From Acidobacteriota bacterium (lineage in GTDB: Bacteria > Acidobacteriota > Holophagae > Thermotomaculales > Thermotomaculaceae), in contig QMQE01000033.1 in NCBI GenBank assembly GCA_003650445.1, forward strand, positions 1 to 19,069: DNA of 19,069 nucleotides, written 5' to 3'. The number at the start of each line of letters is the position of its first letter. The stretch's first letter is position 1. Below the pieces are notes generated by a model that worked only from the letters and a program-made list of their open reading frames with translations, did no database searches and was not told where the DNA came from. Below are positions 8,380 to 15,779 of this stretch, piece by piece. The position numbers and the translations under genes were made by a program.

Positions 8380-9024
8380 TCAAGAGGTCCTGATCAGATA
8401 CTTGATATCAGCCGGCTCATAATCCCCATGTTCCCCCTCAATGTTCAGGGTAAACGTCCCCGCAGGCAACTCAGGAATGGAGAATGCCGTCTCAAAAACC
8501 CCGGAACCGTCCGTATATCCCTCTGTCACCAGGGTTGGTTCCTGTTGTATGCTGAGGATTTTCACCATCACTTTCACGCGGGGCACGGGATCATTCCCGT
8601 TTCTTGACATAGCCGATAATTTCAGGTGAACCTTTGAGCCGGATTTGAACTGCTGCCCTTCATCTTCCAGAACCAGAATCATCTCTTCTTTCGCACCGGA
8701 ATTATTCAGATACGCCAGTACAACCTCATCCAGAGTTTTCTTCGAGAGGAATTCATCCAGTGAGGCGTCTTCCCCCTCGTCATACTTCCCTACTTTAATA
8801 TCCCGGATCACCCGGCGATGCTGATCTTCCATCAACTGGGTAATCAACGCCTCGTCAAAGCCGTCTACAATCTTCTCAGAATAATCAAAACGTATGGAAT
8901 CAAGGATTTGCCCACCCACATAAATCAAACTTTCAATTTTGGGGTTGGATTGTCCCTTGTCCTCCGTCTGGACATGGAACACCCGGCCGCCATGCTTTAC
9001 ATCTGTGTTAAACCCGGTAATCAT
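8380..9024 (-). CDS. Conserved unknown protein with 'MITGFNTDV...FHVQTEDKG' N terminus and Ig-like C-terminal domain
   Basis: The 214-aa product has no signal peptide or membrane segment and should be cytoplasmic. Residues 1-75 contain MITGFNTDVKHGG, FHVQTEDKG and LIYVGGQILDSIRFDY, a pattern I recall from unnamed Acidobacteriota proteins. An acidic linker follows (YDEGEDASLDEFLSKKTLDE). The last 100 residues look like a beta-sandwich of the Ig/carboxypeptidase-regulatory type (KSGSKVHLKLSAMS, GYTDGSGVFETAFSIPELPAGTFTLNI). ATG at 9024 is preferred over one at 9051, because the GGGAGGGAG site and the predicted transcript start near 9050 both lie between them. It is the first gene of the minus-strand run and abuts the membrane protein gene exactly. 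Confidence 0.8.
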   Translation of the reverse strand: MITGFNTDVKHGGRVFHVQTEDKGQSNPKIESLIYVGGQILDSIRFDYSEKIVDGFDEALITQLMEDQHRRVIRDIKVGKYDEGEDASLDEFLSKKTLDEVVLAYLNNSGAKEEMILVLEDEGQQFKSGSKVHLKLSAMSRNGNDPVPRVKVMVKILSIQQEPTLVTEGYTDGSGVFETAFSIPELPAGTFTLNIEGEHGDYEPADIKYLIRTS

Positions 9025-9056
9025 CGGCCATCTCCCTCCCCCAAATATCAATTTTG

Positions 9057-9085
9057 ATTATACACACACATAGAATCACCGTCAA
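9057..9085 (-). promoter_or_regulatory. Near-consensus sigma-70 promoter of the purD-cinA-gpsA run
   Basis: On the minus strand TTGACG (9080-9085), a 17-base spacer and TATAAT (9057-9062) make an almost perfect housekeeping promoter. Transcription would start near 9050, leaving a leader of about 26 nt before the ATG at 9024. It probably drives all seven genes down to 3185, with a weaker internal promoter possible before purD. Confidence 0.8.
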
Positions 9086-9279
9086 CCGGCAGGCGGGGAA
9101 AGGCGGAAGGGACAAGCGACTACTTCTTGGCTGGCATCTCCAAAAAAAGAACAACCTGAATATATACAAACAGCAGCAACGATTCTATTCTGCAGGGATC
9201 AATTACAATTCTACTCCCTCCGATGCAAAGAATAAAATATGTCCCGCATTTATTTTCTTGCCAAAATTTGCACGTGGAA

Positions 9280-9297
9280 GTAACATGAAAGTAACAT
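9280..9297 (+). promoter_or_regulatory. Direct repeat with 11-bp period upstream of the lipoprotein gene (PhoB/OmpR-box-like)
   Basis: GTAACAT is repeated at 9280-9286 and 9291-9297 with GAAA between them, a 7-4-7 layout like the sites of OmpR/PhoB-type response regulators. Downstream, TAAAAT at 9326-9331 could be a -10 box with no good -35, as in activator-dependent promoters. A ribosome site GGAGG precedes the ATG at 9362. The rest of the 9086-9361 spacer holds no gene I would support. The regulator's identity is not known. Confidence 0.4.
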
Positions 9298-9361
9298 CGG
9301 TCACAATATCTTCGTGTCAAGATGTTAAAATAGTGAATACATATTCCAACTGGAGGATTAA

Positions 9362-10615
9362 ATGAAAAAAATGGCCATCCCAGTCTTATTCTTTTTTAGT
9401 ACGTTCATGTTGACATCAATGTCGTGCTCTTCCAATTCCAGTTCCAGTTCTTCACAGAACACCCCGCAACCCCTTGCGGGACCACATTGGACAACCCCAT
9501 TGTCTTCAACATCATTCATCTTTGCAAGTCCCACCCTGGTTGAAACCACCTACAACTACCTGACAATTGTATCTACAGATGACCCGGCTCGAAGCTTCAT
9601 TTTGACCACCGATAAAACCAGTGGAGCAATTTCCAAACTGGAAATCCCAGATTATAAAGTGGTAAATTTTGTCCAGGATCCAGACGGGGACATCCTGTCC
9701 CTCAACGAAACAGGCACTGACCCTGATTGCCAGGTCAGGCTGACCACCTTTTCCCCCAATGGAGTGAAATTGAAAGAAGCTGTCTTCGCAGGAGCATCTT
9801 TGCAGTACTCCAACGCACTGGCAAAATGCGATGATGGTGTTATTTTGGGCATTTATAAATCAAACGATGGACCCAAGCTCGTAAAATCAGATTTCAACGG
9901 GAATACCCTCTGGCAAAAGCAATATGCCAACGAACTGGACTCCGGCCTTGAAGGTGAGGAATACATTGAGCCGGGTGTAATCCAGTGTATAAAGAAAGAT
10001 GTTGACGGCAATTTTGTCATTGCCCAGCAGTTCACAAAGAAAAACACGGAGGATCTTGAGGATTGCGGATATGTAATTTATCAAATCAATTCTGCCGGGG
10101 AACTCCTCTGGTCCAAACCCTACTACCTGGGCGTCACCGCATGGCAACAGGATACCTTCGCCCGGGAAATGCTTCTGTTGGAAGATGGGTCTATCGTTAT
10201 TGAGGAATCATGGAGTGGCGGCTCTCCCGGTCAAGACATCCGGATAGTATATCTTGACAATGCAGGAGATTTTATTCGAAAACTGCACACTGCCCATACC
10301 GGAAAAGGACCAATGGCATTGGGTTCAGATCAAAGTGTCATTTATTCAAACCGAGAATATGACCCTCAACTGGGAAAGGATGAAACTGTCTGCTGTAAAT
10401 TCGGGCTGGATGGAACAATAATCTGGAAAAAAACCTACAATCCAGAAACAACAGACGGCACACAGCTAAACGTGAGGCCACGTGCCATATTCCGGTGCTC
10501 CGACACCGGGTTCTTGATTGTTTGCGAATATCGTGTCGATAACACCACCGATCATGGCGTCGCCTTACTGAAAATCAATGGGGATGGTGAATTAATTGGC
10601 CGGTTGAGCCTCTGA
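9362..10615 (+). CDS. Exported lipoprotein with beta-propeller-like repeats
   Basis: This 417-aa protein of unknown function starts with a signal sequence ending in LTSMSC; Cys22 is the likely lipidated residue, followed by a Ser-rich tether (SSNSSSSSSQ). The body repeats a short pattern of the type 'DGxxxI ... LDxxGxxxWxKxY', for example FNGNTLWQKQYA, NSAGELLWSKPYY, DNAGDFIRKL, LDGTIIWKKTYN and NGDGELIGRL. This is the appearance of PQQ/delta-60-type beta-propeller blades. It has no catalytic motif that I recognise. It should be anchored in the inner or outer membrane facing the periplasm or surface. The GT2 gene follows 60 bases downstream on the same strand. Confidence 0.8.
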   Translation: MKKMAIPVLFFFSTFMLTSMSCSSNSSSSSSQNTPQPLAGPHWTTPLSSTSFIFASPTLVETTYNYLTIVSTDDPARSFILTTDKTSGAISKLEIPDYKVVNFVQDPDGDILSLNETGTDPDCQVRLTTFSPNGVKLKEAVFAGASLQYSNALAKCDDGVILGIYKSNDGPKLVKSDFNGNTLWQKQYANELDSGLEGEEYIEPGVIQCIKKDVDGNFVIAQQFTKKNTEDLEDCGYVIYQINSAGELLWSKPYYLGVTAWQQDTFAREMLLLEDGSIVIEESWSGGSPGQDIRIVYLDNAGDFIRKLHTAHTGKGPMALGSDQSVIYSNREYDPQLGKDETVCCKFGLDGTIIWKKTYNPETTDGTQLNVRPRAIFRCSDTGFLIVCEYRVDNTTDHGVALLKINGDGELIGRLSL

Positions 10616-10675
10616 ACATTCTCTGCATGAAGACTCAATACAGCTGAAAGGAAGATAGCCACCCCGGGAGGAGAA

Positions 10676-11668
10676 ATGCCAGCTGTATCCGTGATTCTGC
10701 CGGTGAAAAATCAGGGGAAATACATTGAGGCATCCCTCCGCTCCGTCATAGAACAGGAGTTTGATGACATGGAAATCATTGTCATCAATGATGGCTCCAC
10801 TGATGAAACTTCTAAAAAACTCAAAACATTTCGGAAAGACACCCATATTCACATCATCGACTTGCCACAATCTCAGGGGATTGTCACCGCACTGAATACG
10901 GGGCTCAGGGCCGCCACAGGGAAATATATCGCCCGGATGGACAGCGACGACATCATGCATCCAGACCGCCTGCAAAAACAATTCCAGTTCATGGAATCTA
11001 ACCCGGATATGGACCTCTGTGGCTGCCGGGTCGCCTGTATTTCCGATACCGAAGCCCTGTCCACCGGCGTCCGCAACTTTCAGGAATGGCATAACGCTCT
11101 CCTCACCGGAAAGGAAATGCGCCGGAACATCTACGTCGACAGCCCCATGGTTCATCCGACTTTTTTCGGAACCCGCGCATTCTTTGAGCGGTTGGACGGC
11201 TACCGGGACACCGGCTTCGCCGAAGACTATGATCTGATTTTCCGGGCCGTCTTTTCAGGGTCAAAACTGGCAAAATTACCGAAAATCCTCCTTGACTGGC
11301 GGGACCACCCCAACCGGGAAACACGAACCAATCCCAACCTGAAAAAAGACCGTCTTTTCAGGCAGAAAGCCCGCTTTTTTCGGGAATTTGACCCACTGGC
11401 AAATCAACCCCTCTACCTGTTTGGAGTTGGCCGTTTCGGGAAGGCCCTGCTGGACGCTCTGAGCGAAGAGGGGCTGGCCCTGAAAGGTGTCATTGACCCT
11501 TCCGGAAAACGCCTGGAAAGCGGCGTGCGGGGCATTCCCGCCCTCAGCCTCGATGTAAAACTTCAGGGAAATGCTGTCATCATCAACGCACTTTCCATAT
11601 CCGCAGCGACACCTCCGACCGCCAATGCCTTCCTGACCGGCAAGACCGTCCTGAACTGGGTACTCTGA
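10676..11668 (+). CDS. GT2 family glycosyltransferase with C-terminal Rossmann-like domain
   Basis: The enzyme should transfer a sugar from a nucleotide donor to a glycan or lipid acceptor in the cytoplasm. Residues 1-235 are a GT-A fold: VSVILPVKNQGKYIEASLRSV, VINDGSTDET (37-46), the metal-binding ARMDSDD (86-92), and EDYDLIFR (183-190) with the likely catalytic acid. Residues from about 245 form a separate module, YLFGVGRFGKALLDAL, then GVIDPSG and GIPALSL. It reads like a small nucleotide-binding Rossmann unit, also seen at the end of some other GT2 proteins. The start ATG has a GGGAGGAG site. The stop lies inside the arm of a hairpin. No other glycan gene is nearby, so the product is unknown. 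Confidence 0.9.
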   Translation: MPAVSVILPVKNQGKYIEASLRSVIEQEFDDMEIIVINDGSTDETSKKLKTFRKDTHIHIIDLPQSQGIVTALNTGLRAATGKYIARMDSDDIMHPDRLQKQFQFMESNPDMDLCGCRVACISDTEALSTGVRNFQEWHNALLTGKEMRRNIYVDSPMVHPTFFGTRAFFERLDGYRDTGFAEDYDLIFRAVFSGSKLAKLPKILLDWRDHPNRETRTNPNLKKDRLFRQKARFFREFDPLANQPLYLFGVGRFGKALLDALSEEGLALKGVIDPSGKRLESGVRGIPALSLDVKLQGNAVIINALSISAATPPTANAFLTGKTVLNWVL

Positions 11669-11688
11669 TTGCGTTCTGCGCAATCAGA
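11664..11688 (+). terminator. Hairpin overlapping the GT2 stop codon
   Basis: TCTGATTGCG and CGCAATCAGA form a perfect ten-base-pair stem with a five-base loop, and the stop codon TGA sits in the left arm. The following sequence is only modestly T-rich (AATGTTGAATTTT), so it may be a weak terminator or a 3'-end stabiliser. A much better terminator lies about 110 bp downstream. Confidence 0.45.
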
Positions 11689-11800
11689 ATGTTGAATTTT
11701 AAATGAAACTGAAGGTGCAAGTAAAAGGGGGGAAAAGCCATAGAAAGGGGCTTTGTCTCTCTCCCTTTCTTTCATTCACTCGCACTCACACTTTCACCCT

Positions 11801-11833
11801 CTCTCTCGCCCCGGTCAGGGCGGGAGGGTTTTT
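11801..11833 (+). terminator. Intrinsic terminator between the GT2 gene and pal
   Basis: CTCTCTCGCCC pairs with GGGCGGGAGGG (eleven pairs, two of them G-U) around a six-base loop and is followed directly by TTTTT. It separates the lipoprotein-GT2 unit from the pal run, whose promoter starts immediately after the T-tract. The preceding 11750-11800 is a pyrimidine-rich stretch without coding potential. Confidence 0.7.
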
Positions 11834-11835
11834 GC

Positions 11836-11863
11836 TTTGCAAAACATGGGGATGCGGTATAAT
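11836..11863 (+). promoter_or_regulatory. Sigma-70 promoter of the pal run
   Basis: A perfect TATAAT lies at 11858-11863. The best -35 is TTTGCA (11836-11841) at 16 bases, a partial match; TTGCTT at 20 bases is an alternative. Transcription would start near 11870, about 30 nt before pal. Its position right after the terminator supports the reading. Confidence 0.6.
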
Positions 11864-11898
11864 AGCGGTGACCTCAGAAATCTTACAGGGGGAAGCAG

Positions 11899-12456
11899 AT
11901 GAAATTAAGAGCAATCTTTAGCGTTTGTGCCGTTATCCTGCTGGCCGTTTCCTGCCACAAGGCCCCGGCTCCGAACCCAAAACCGACGACACCTCCGGCA
12001 AAGCCCAAGCCGGCGGCAAAGACGGTGACGGAATCACCGCTTGAAAACAGTCAGATCAATGAAAATGCATTGGGAAGTAACTCTTTTTCCGGCAAAAGTG
12101 TTGACGACCTGAACCGGGAAGAAACACTCCAGGACGTGTATTTCGATTTTGACAAATCCGCCCTGACCAGCTCCACAAGGGATGAGCTGGCAAAGCATGC
12201 CGAATGGCTGAATCAACATCCCAGTGTCAAGATTGTCATTGAGGGGCACTGCGATGAAAGGGGTACCGAACAGTACAATATGGCACTGGGAGACCGACGG
12301 GCCACCAGCGTCAAAAACTACCTGATTTCACTGGGGATTCTGTCAACCAGGATGAGAACTATCAGCTACGGTGAACTCCGGCCAAAGGTCCAGGGGCATG
12401 GGGAATGGGCCTGGTCCCAGAACCGCCGTTGCCATTTTGTAATTGTGGAGAAATAG
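11899..12456 (+). CDS. pal: Peptidoglycan-associated lipoprotein Pal
   Basis: Pal is a lipoprotein held in the outer membrane that grips peptidoglycan and works with the Tol proteins during cell constriction. MKLRAIFSVCAVILLAVSC gives a lipoprotein signal with Cys19 as the lipidated residue. A Pro/Lys-rich tether (about 20-45) follows. The OmpA-like domain runs from YFDFDKSAL (81-89) through EGHCDERGTEQYNMALGDRRA (115-135), with Asp119 and Arg134 expected to bind the peptide stem, to SYGE and NRRCHFVI near the end. At 185 aa it is typical. The start follows an AGGGGGAAG site. It leads the operon with cpoB nine bases downstream; tolQ, tolR, tolA and tolB are not in the window. Confidence 0.95.
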   Translation: MKLRAIFSVCAVILLAVSCHKAPAPNPKPTTPPAKPKPAAKTVTESPLENSQINENALGSNSFSGKSVDDLNREETLQDVYFDFDKSALTSSTRDELAKHAEWLNQHPSVKIVIEGHCDERGTEQYNMALGDRRATSVKNYLISLGILSTRMRTISYGELRPKVQGHGEWAWSQNRRCHFVIVEK

Positions 12457-12465
12457 GGAGGCATT

Positions 12466-13236
12466 ATGTTGAAATGGATCGCGGCAACACTTTTATTGAT
12501 AACAGCAGTTTCCTGCGTGGAACAATCCAATCTGACCCAGGATATTACAGACATTAAAAGCCAGATCTGGCGAATACAAAAAGACCAGGCGGAGCAGACC
12601 AGGGCAATTGAGCAACTCGGAAATACAGCAGAAAGTGGAGAAAACGCCAACAAAACCCAGGCAGATATACAGGCCACCCTTGAAGAAATCAATGGGAATA
12701 TCAATATTTTGTTTGAACGGGTCCGGGATTTGAACGATAAAATGACGGTACTTCTCGGCAAAATCGCCAATCTGGGCGGGCCGGGCAAGCTACCGGAAAC
12801 GGGAGGTCCTGCCAGCCAGCCAGCTGCAACCGGCCCAACAAAGGCAAGCGGTTCACCGGAGATTGTATTTTCTTCGGCCTACACTAATTATCTTCAGGGC
12901 CATTACGACGTGGCCGCCATCGGATTCAAGGAATTTGCCACCAATTACCCCGACTCCGACAAGGTTGACAATGCCCTTTATTGGCTGGGCTTATGTTACT
13001 ACGAACAAGAAAAATATCGGGACGCCATTTCCCAGTTTGAAAAGGTCATCAATGATTATCCGGACAGCGATGTGCTTCCCGCCGCCATGCTCCGCAAGGG
13101 ACTCAGCCTGCTGGCATCCAACAGCATCGGGGTCGGCGTGGTGGAGCTGCAGGATTTAATCAAGAAATTCCCCCTGTCTCAGGAGGCAAGAATCGCACGC
13201 AAAAAGCTGGATGAGCTCCGCGTCAAGACCCAATGA
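12466..13236 (+). CDS. cpoB: CpoB/YbgF: Tol-Pal system TPR lipoprotein
   Basis: CpoB is a periplasmic factor that coordinates peptidoglycan synthesis with Tol-Pal at division. The order of parts fits the family: an N-terminal signal, a coiled coil rich in Gln/Glu/Lys at about 22-100 (the trimerisation helix), a Gly/Pro linker at 103-130, and three TPR-like repeats from about 135 (YTNYLQGHYDVAAIGFKEF, DNALYWLGLCYYEQEKYRDA, LPAAMLRKGLSLLA). Here the signal ends in LITAVSC with Cys17, so this version is probably lipid-anchored, unlike the soluble E. coli protein. The gene follows pal by nine bases, and its TGA overlaps the next ATG as ATGA. Confidence 0.93.
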   Translation: MLKWIAATLLLITAVSCVEQSNLTQDITDIKSQIWRIQKDQAEQTRAIEQLGNTAESGENANKTQADIQATLEEINGNINILFERVRDLNDKMTVLLGKIANLGGPGKLPETGGPASQPAATGPTKASGSPEIVFSSAYTNYLQGHYDVAAIGFKEFATNYPDSDKVDNALYWLGLCYYEQEKYRDAISQFEKVINDYPDSDVLPAAMLRKGLSLLASNSIGVGVVELQDLIKKFPLSQEARIARKKLDELRVKTQ

Positions 13237-14216
13237 AATCCCGCATAATCCATGCCCCCGTCCGGGTTGACCTGGCCGGGGGCACACTGGATATCTGGCC
13301 CCTTTCTACGATTATCCCCGAAGCTGTCACACTGAATTGCACATTGAATGTCGGTATTACTGTCAAAATTGAGCAGATTTCCGGCCCCTGTGCACTGGTC
13401 AATGCAGACACCGGAACCACCGGCCAGGTCAACTCCACCCACCCGGACCTGAAACTGGCAGCCGGGGCACTCCAATTCTTTGGGAAAGAGGCGGCAGAGG
13501 GATTGAAGGTTACGATGAAATCCGCCGTACCCCGGGGCTCCGGCCTCGGTACATCATCCGTCCTCCTTGCCACCCTCTTATCCGGCATTTCCATAGAATT
13601 GGGGAAACCGATGGAAGCCCGGGAGATTGTCCGAGTCGCGGCAGATATTGAGGCAAGGCTCATTGACTGCCCCACCGGGGTTCAGGACTACATCGCCCCC
13701 CTTTTCGGAGGGATGAATGCCATCCGATTCCCGGCGGGGGGCCTGGATATTCATCCGATAGGCATTCCCGATGGCCTTGGGGAACGCATGGTTCTGATTT
13801 TCACCGGTATCTCCCATTTTTCCGGCATTCCCAACTGGGAAATGCTTAAAGGCTTCTTCGACAATAAAAACATCCGAAGTGCTTTCTACCGCCTGGCTGA
13901 AATTGCAAACCTTGCTGTGAACGCGGCAAAATCAGGAAATGTCGACCGCCTCGCGCTGCATATGCGGGAAGACTATAACATCCGAAAATCCCTGCCGGTC
14001 CAACTACTGCCCAAAACAGAAGTTCTGTTTCAATTCCTGGAATCAAGTCACCTCGTGGCCGGTTTTCGGATGTGCGGAGCAGCCGGAGGGGGAACCGTTG
14101 TCGCCATCGCAAAAGAAGGCCAAAAAGCCAAACTGGGACAAAAAGCTACTGAAATGGGGTATCCGGTACTGAACCTGACCCCCCGAAACCGGAGAATAGA
14201 GACTAATGTTGAATGA
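13233..14216 (+). CDS. GHMP-family sugar kinase
   Basis: An ATP-dependent small-molecule kinase of the galactokinase/homoserine/mevalonate/phosphomevalonate superfamily, acting in the cytoplasm. Motif 1 is APVRVDLAGGTLD (8-20), motif 2 the phosphate loop PRGSGLGTSS (100-109), then CPTGVQDYIAPLFGG (146-160), and motif 3 FRMCGAAGGGTVVAI near residue 285. The 'RvDLAGGTlD' start and 'GvQDyiaplfGG' resemble the heptose-7-phosphate kinase and fucokinase group, so a sugar or sugar-phosphate is the likely substrate. Length is 327 aa. It overlaps cpoB by four bases and xseA by eleven. No heptose or LPS gene is nearby to support a precise assignment. Confidence 0.85.
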   Translation: MKSRIIHAPVRVDLAGGTLDIWPLSTIIPEAVTLNCTLNVGITVKIEQISGPCALVNADTGTTGQVNSTHPDLKLAAGALQFFGKEAAEGLKVTMKSAVPRGSGLGTSSVLLATLLSGISIELGKPMEAREIVRVAADIEARLIDCPTGVQDYIAPLFGGMNAIRFPAGGLDIHPIGIPDGLGERMVLIFTGISHFSGIPNWEMLKGFFDNKNIRSAFYRLAEIANLAVNAAKSGNVDRLALHMREDYNIRKSLPVQLLPKTEVLFQFLESSHLVAGFRMCGAAGGGTVVAIAKEGQKAKLGQKATEMGYPVLNLTPRNRRIETNVE

Positions 14217-15558
14217 TGCCTACACCGTCACTGAAATTACCCGAATTATCAAGGCCCAATTGGAGGTTCCAGCCCTGTCCCGTATCTGGGTGGTGGGGGA
14301 AATCAGTTCACTGTCCAGCTCCCAGGCCGGGCACATCTACTTCTCCCTGAAGGACGAAAACGGCACTGTGCTCCCCTGTACTTTTTTCGCCAATTTTGCC
14401 CGGTCGTTGGATTTTCAACTGGAAAATGGTTCTAAAATCTACGCCTTCGGCATGATTACGGTGTACGACAAACGGGGCAGCTACCAGCTCAACGTCATGA
14501 AAGTCGTTCCCTCGGGGGAAGGAGAACTGGCGCTGAAGCTGAAACAGCTGAAGGAAAAACTCCAGAAGGAAGGCCTGTTTGACGAGAATCATAAAAAACC
14601 GGTCCCTGCCATCCCTGATAAAATCGGCCTGATTACCTCCCCCAAGGGTGCGGCAATCCGGGATTTCATGCGGATGATCCAAACCGCCCCCATGCTCTCA
14701 GTGATGCTATTCCCGGCCTCAGTTCAAGGCGCGGGAGCTGCTGCCAGCATAATTCGTGGGATTGAAATCCTGGATAAATCACCGGATGTGGACGTCATTG
14801 TCATAACGCGTGGGGGCGGCAGCGAAGAAGATCTGTTCTGTTTCAACGATGAATTGCTCGCTCGGACCATTTTTGACTGCGAAACGCCAATTGTTTCCGC
14901 TATCGGCCATGAAAAAGATACACCGATTTCCGACCTTGTGGCCGACCTCCGGCTCCCCACCCCAACTGCCGCAGGGCGCCATTTCGCCGAAAATGTGCAG
15001 GGCCTGATGTTTCAGCTTCAAAAACTTCGGGACAGCCTTGCCACCGCCATGCTCCGACAACGGGATCGGAACCCGGATTTCACCCGCTTTTCCATGTTGA
15101 CGGATCGGCTTCAAGACCAGCTCCTGCGCTTCCTCCCGGAACGGGAGCAGCAGTTGGACACATTGGCCAACAGCCTGATCACCGGAATCAACCGGAACCT
15201 CGAGGCCAGAGAAACCCGCTTTCAGAACCTGGAAAAACGCCTCCACCCGGCCCACATGCGAGAACGGGTAGCGGTTTTTGAGAAACAGCTTCAGGGTATT
15301 TCCGGACAACTGACCGCAGCCATAGCCGGAAAAACAGAGCGACTGGAACAGCGCCTCCATGCCCTCACCCGCACGCTGAACGCGGTAAATCCGTTGAACG
15401 TGCTGGACAGGGGCTTTACCGCCAGCTTCAGCAAAGATGGTAAAAAACTGCTGCGCTCCGTGACGGACATCCGTCCCGGTGATACTGTCAACACCCGTTT
15501 TGTTGACGGATTCGCACTCTGTCATGTACTCTATACCGAGAAAAAGGAGCCAGAATGA
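14206..15558 (+). CDS. xseA: Exodeoxyribonuclease VII large subunit
   Basis: XseA is the catalytic subunit of exonuclease VII, which degrades single-stranded DNA from both ends into oligonucleotides. The N-terminal OB fold is clear (YTVTEITRIIKAQLE, IWVVGEISSLSSSQAGHIYFSLKD, residues 6-50). The catalytic domain has DVIVITRGGGSEEDL (196-210) and GHEKDTPISDLVADLRLPTPTAAG (234-257). Residues of about 265-400 form a long coiled coil that binds several XseB copies, and a final beta segment (GFTASFSKDGKKL) closes the protein. At 450 aa it is complete. Start and stop both overlap neighbouring genes. Confidence 0.97.
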   Translation: MLNDAYTVTEITRIIKAQLEVPALSRIWVVGEISSLSSSQAGHIYFSLKDENGTVLPCTFFANFARSLDFQLENGSKIYAFGMITVYDKRGSYQLNVMKVVPSGEGELALKLKQLKEKLQKEGLFDENHKKPVPAIPDKIGLITSPKGAAIRDFMRMIQTAPMLSVMLFPASVQGAGAAASIIRGIEILDKSPDVDVIVITRGGGSEEDLFCFNDELLARTIFDCETPIVSAIGHEKDTPISDLVADLRLPTPTAAGRHFAENVQGLMFQLQKLRDSLATAMLRQRDRNPDFTRFSMLTDRLQDQLLRFLPEREQQLDTLANSLITGINRNLEARETRFQNLEKRLHPAHMRERVAVFEKQLQGISGQLTAAIAGKTERLEQRLHALTRTLNAVNPLNVLDRGFTASFSKDGKKLLRSVTDIRPGDTVNTRFVDGFALCHVLYTEKKEPE

Positions 15559-15779
15559 GCCAGAAAAACTTTGAACGAAAAATGAACCGCCTGGAAGAAA
15601 TCGTGGAAGCCATCAACACCGGCGACCTGGCGCTGGATGAGGCGCTGGCCCGTTTTGAAGAGGGTGTCGGCCTCATCCGGGAGCTTTCCACCGAGCTCAG
15701 TGAAGCCAGGGGGAAAATCACGAAGTTTGTGGAAACACTGAACCAGGAGATTCCCATAGATGTCCCCGACAATCCCTGA
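15555..15779 (+). CDS. xseB: Exodeoxyribonuclease VII small subunit
   Basis: This 74-aa helical hairpin protein coats the XseA coiled coil. NFERKMNRLEEIVEAINTGD and LDEALARFEEGVGLIRE are the standard family pattern (FE..l..Le.iv..le.g.l.Leeal..fe.G). Its ATG overlaps the xseA TGA as ATGA, and it overlaps ispA by 20 bases. The last residues (IPIDVPDNP) are unconserved tail. Confidence 0.95.
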   Translation: MSQKNFERKMNRLEEIVEAINTGDLALDEALARFEEGVGLIRELSTELSEARGKITKFVETLNQEIPIDVPDNP

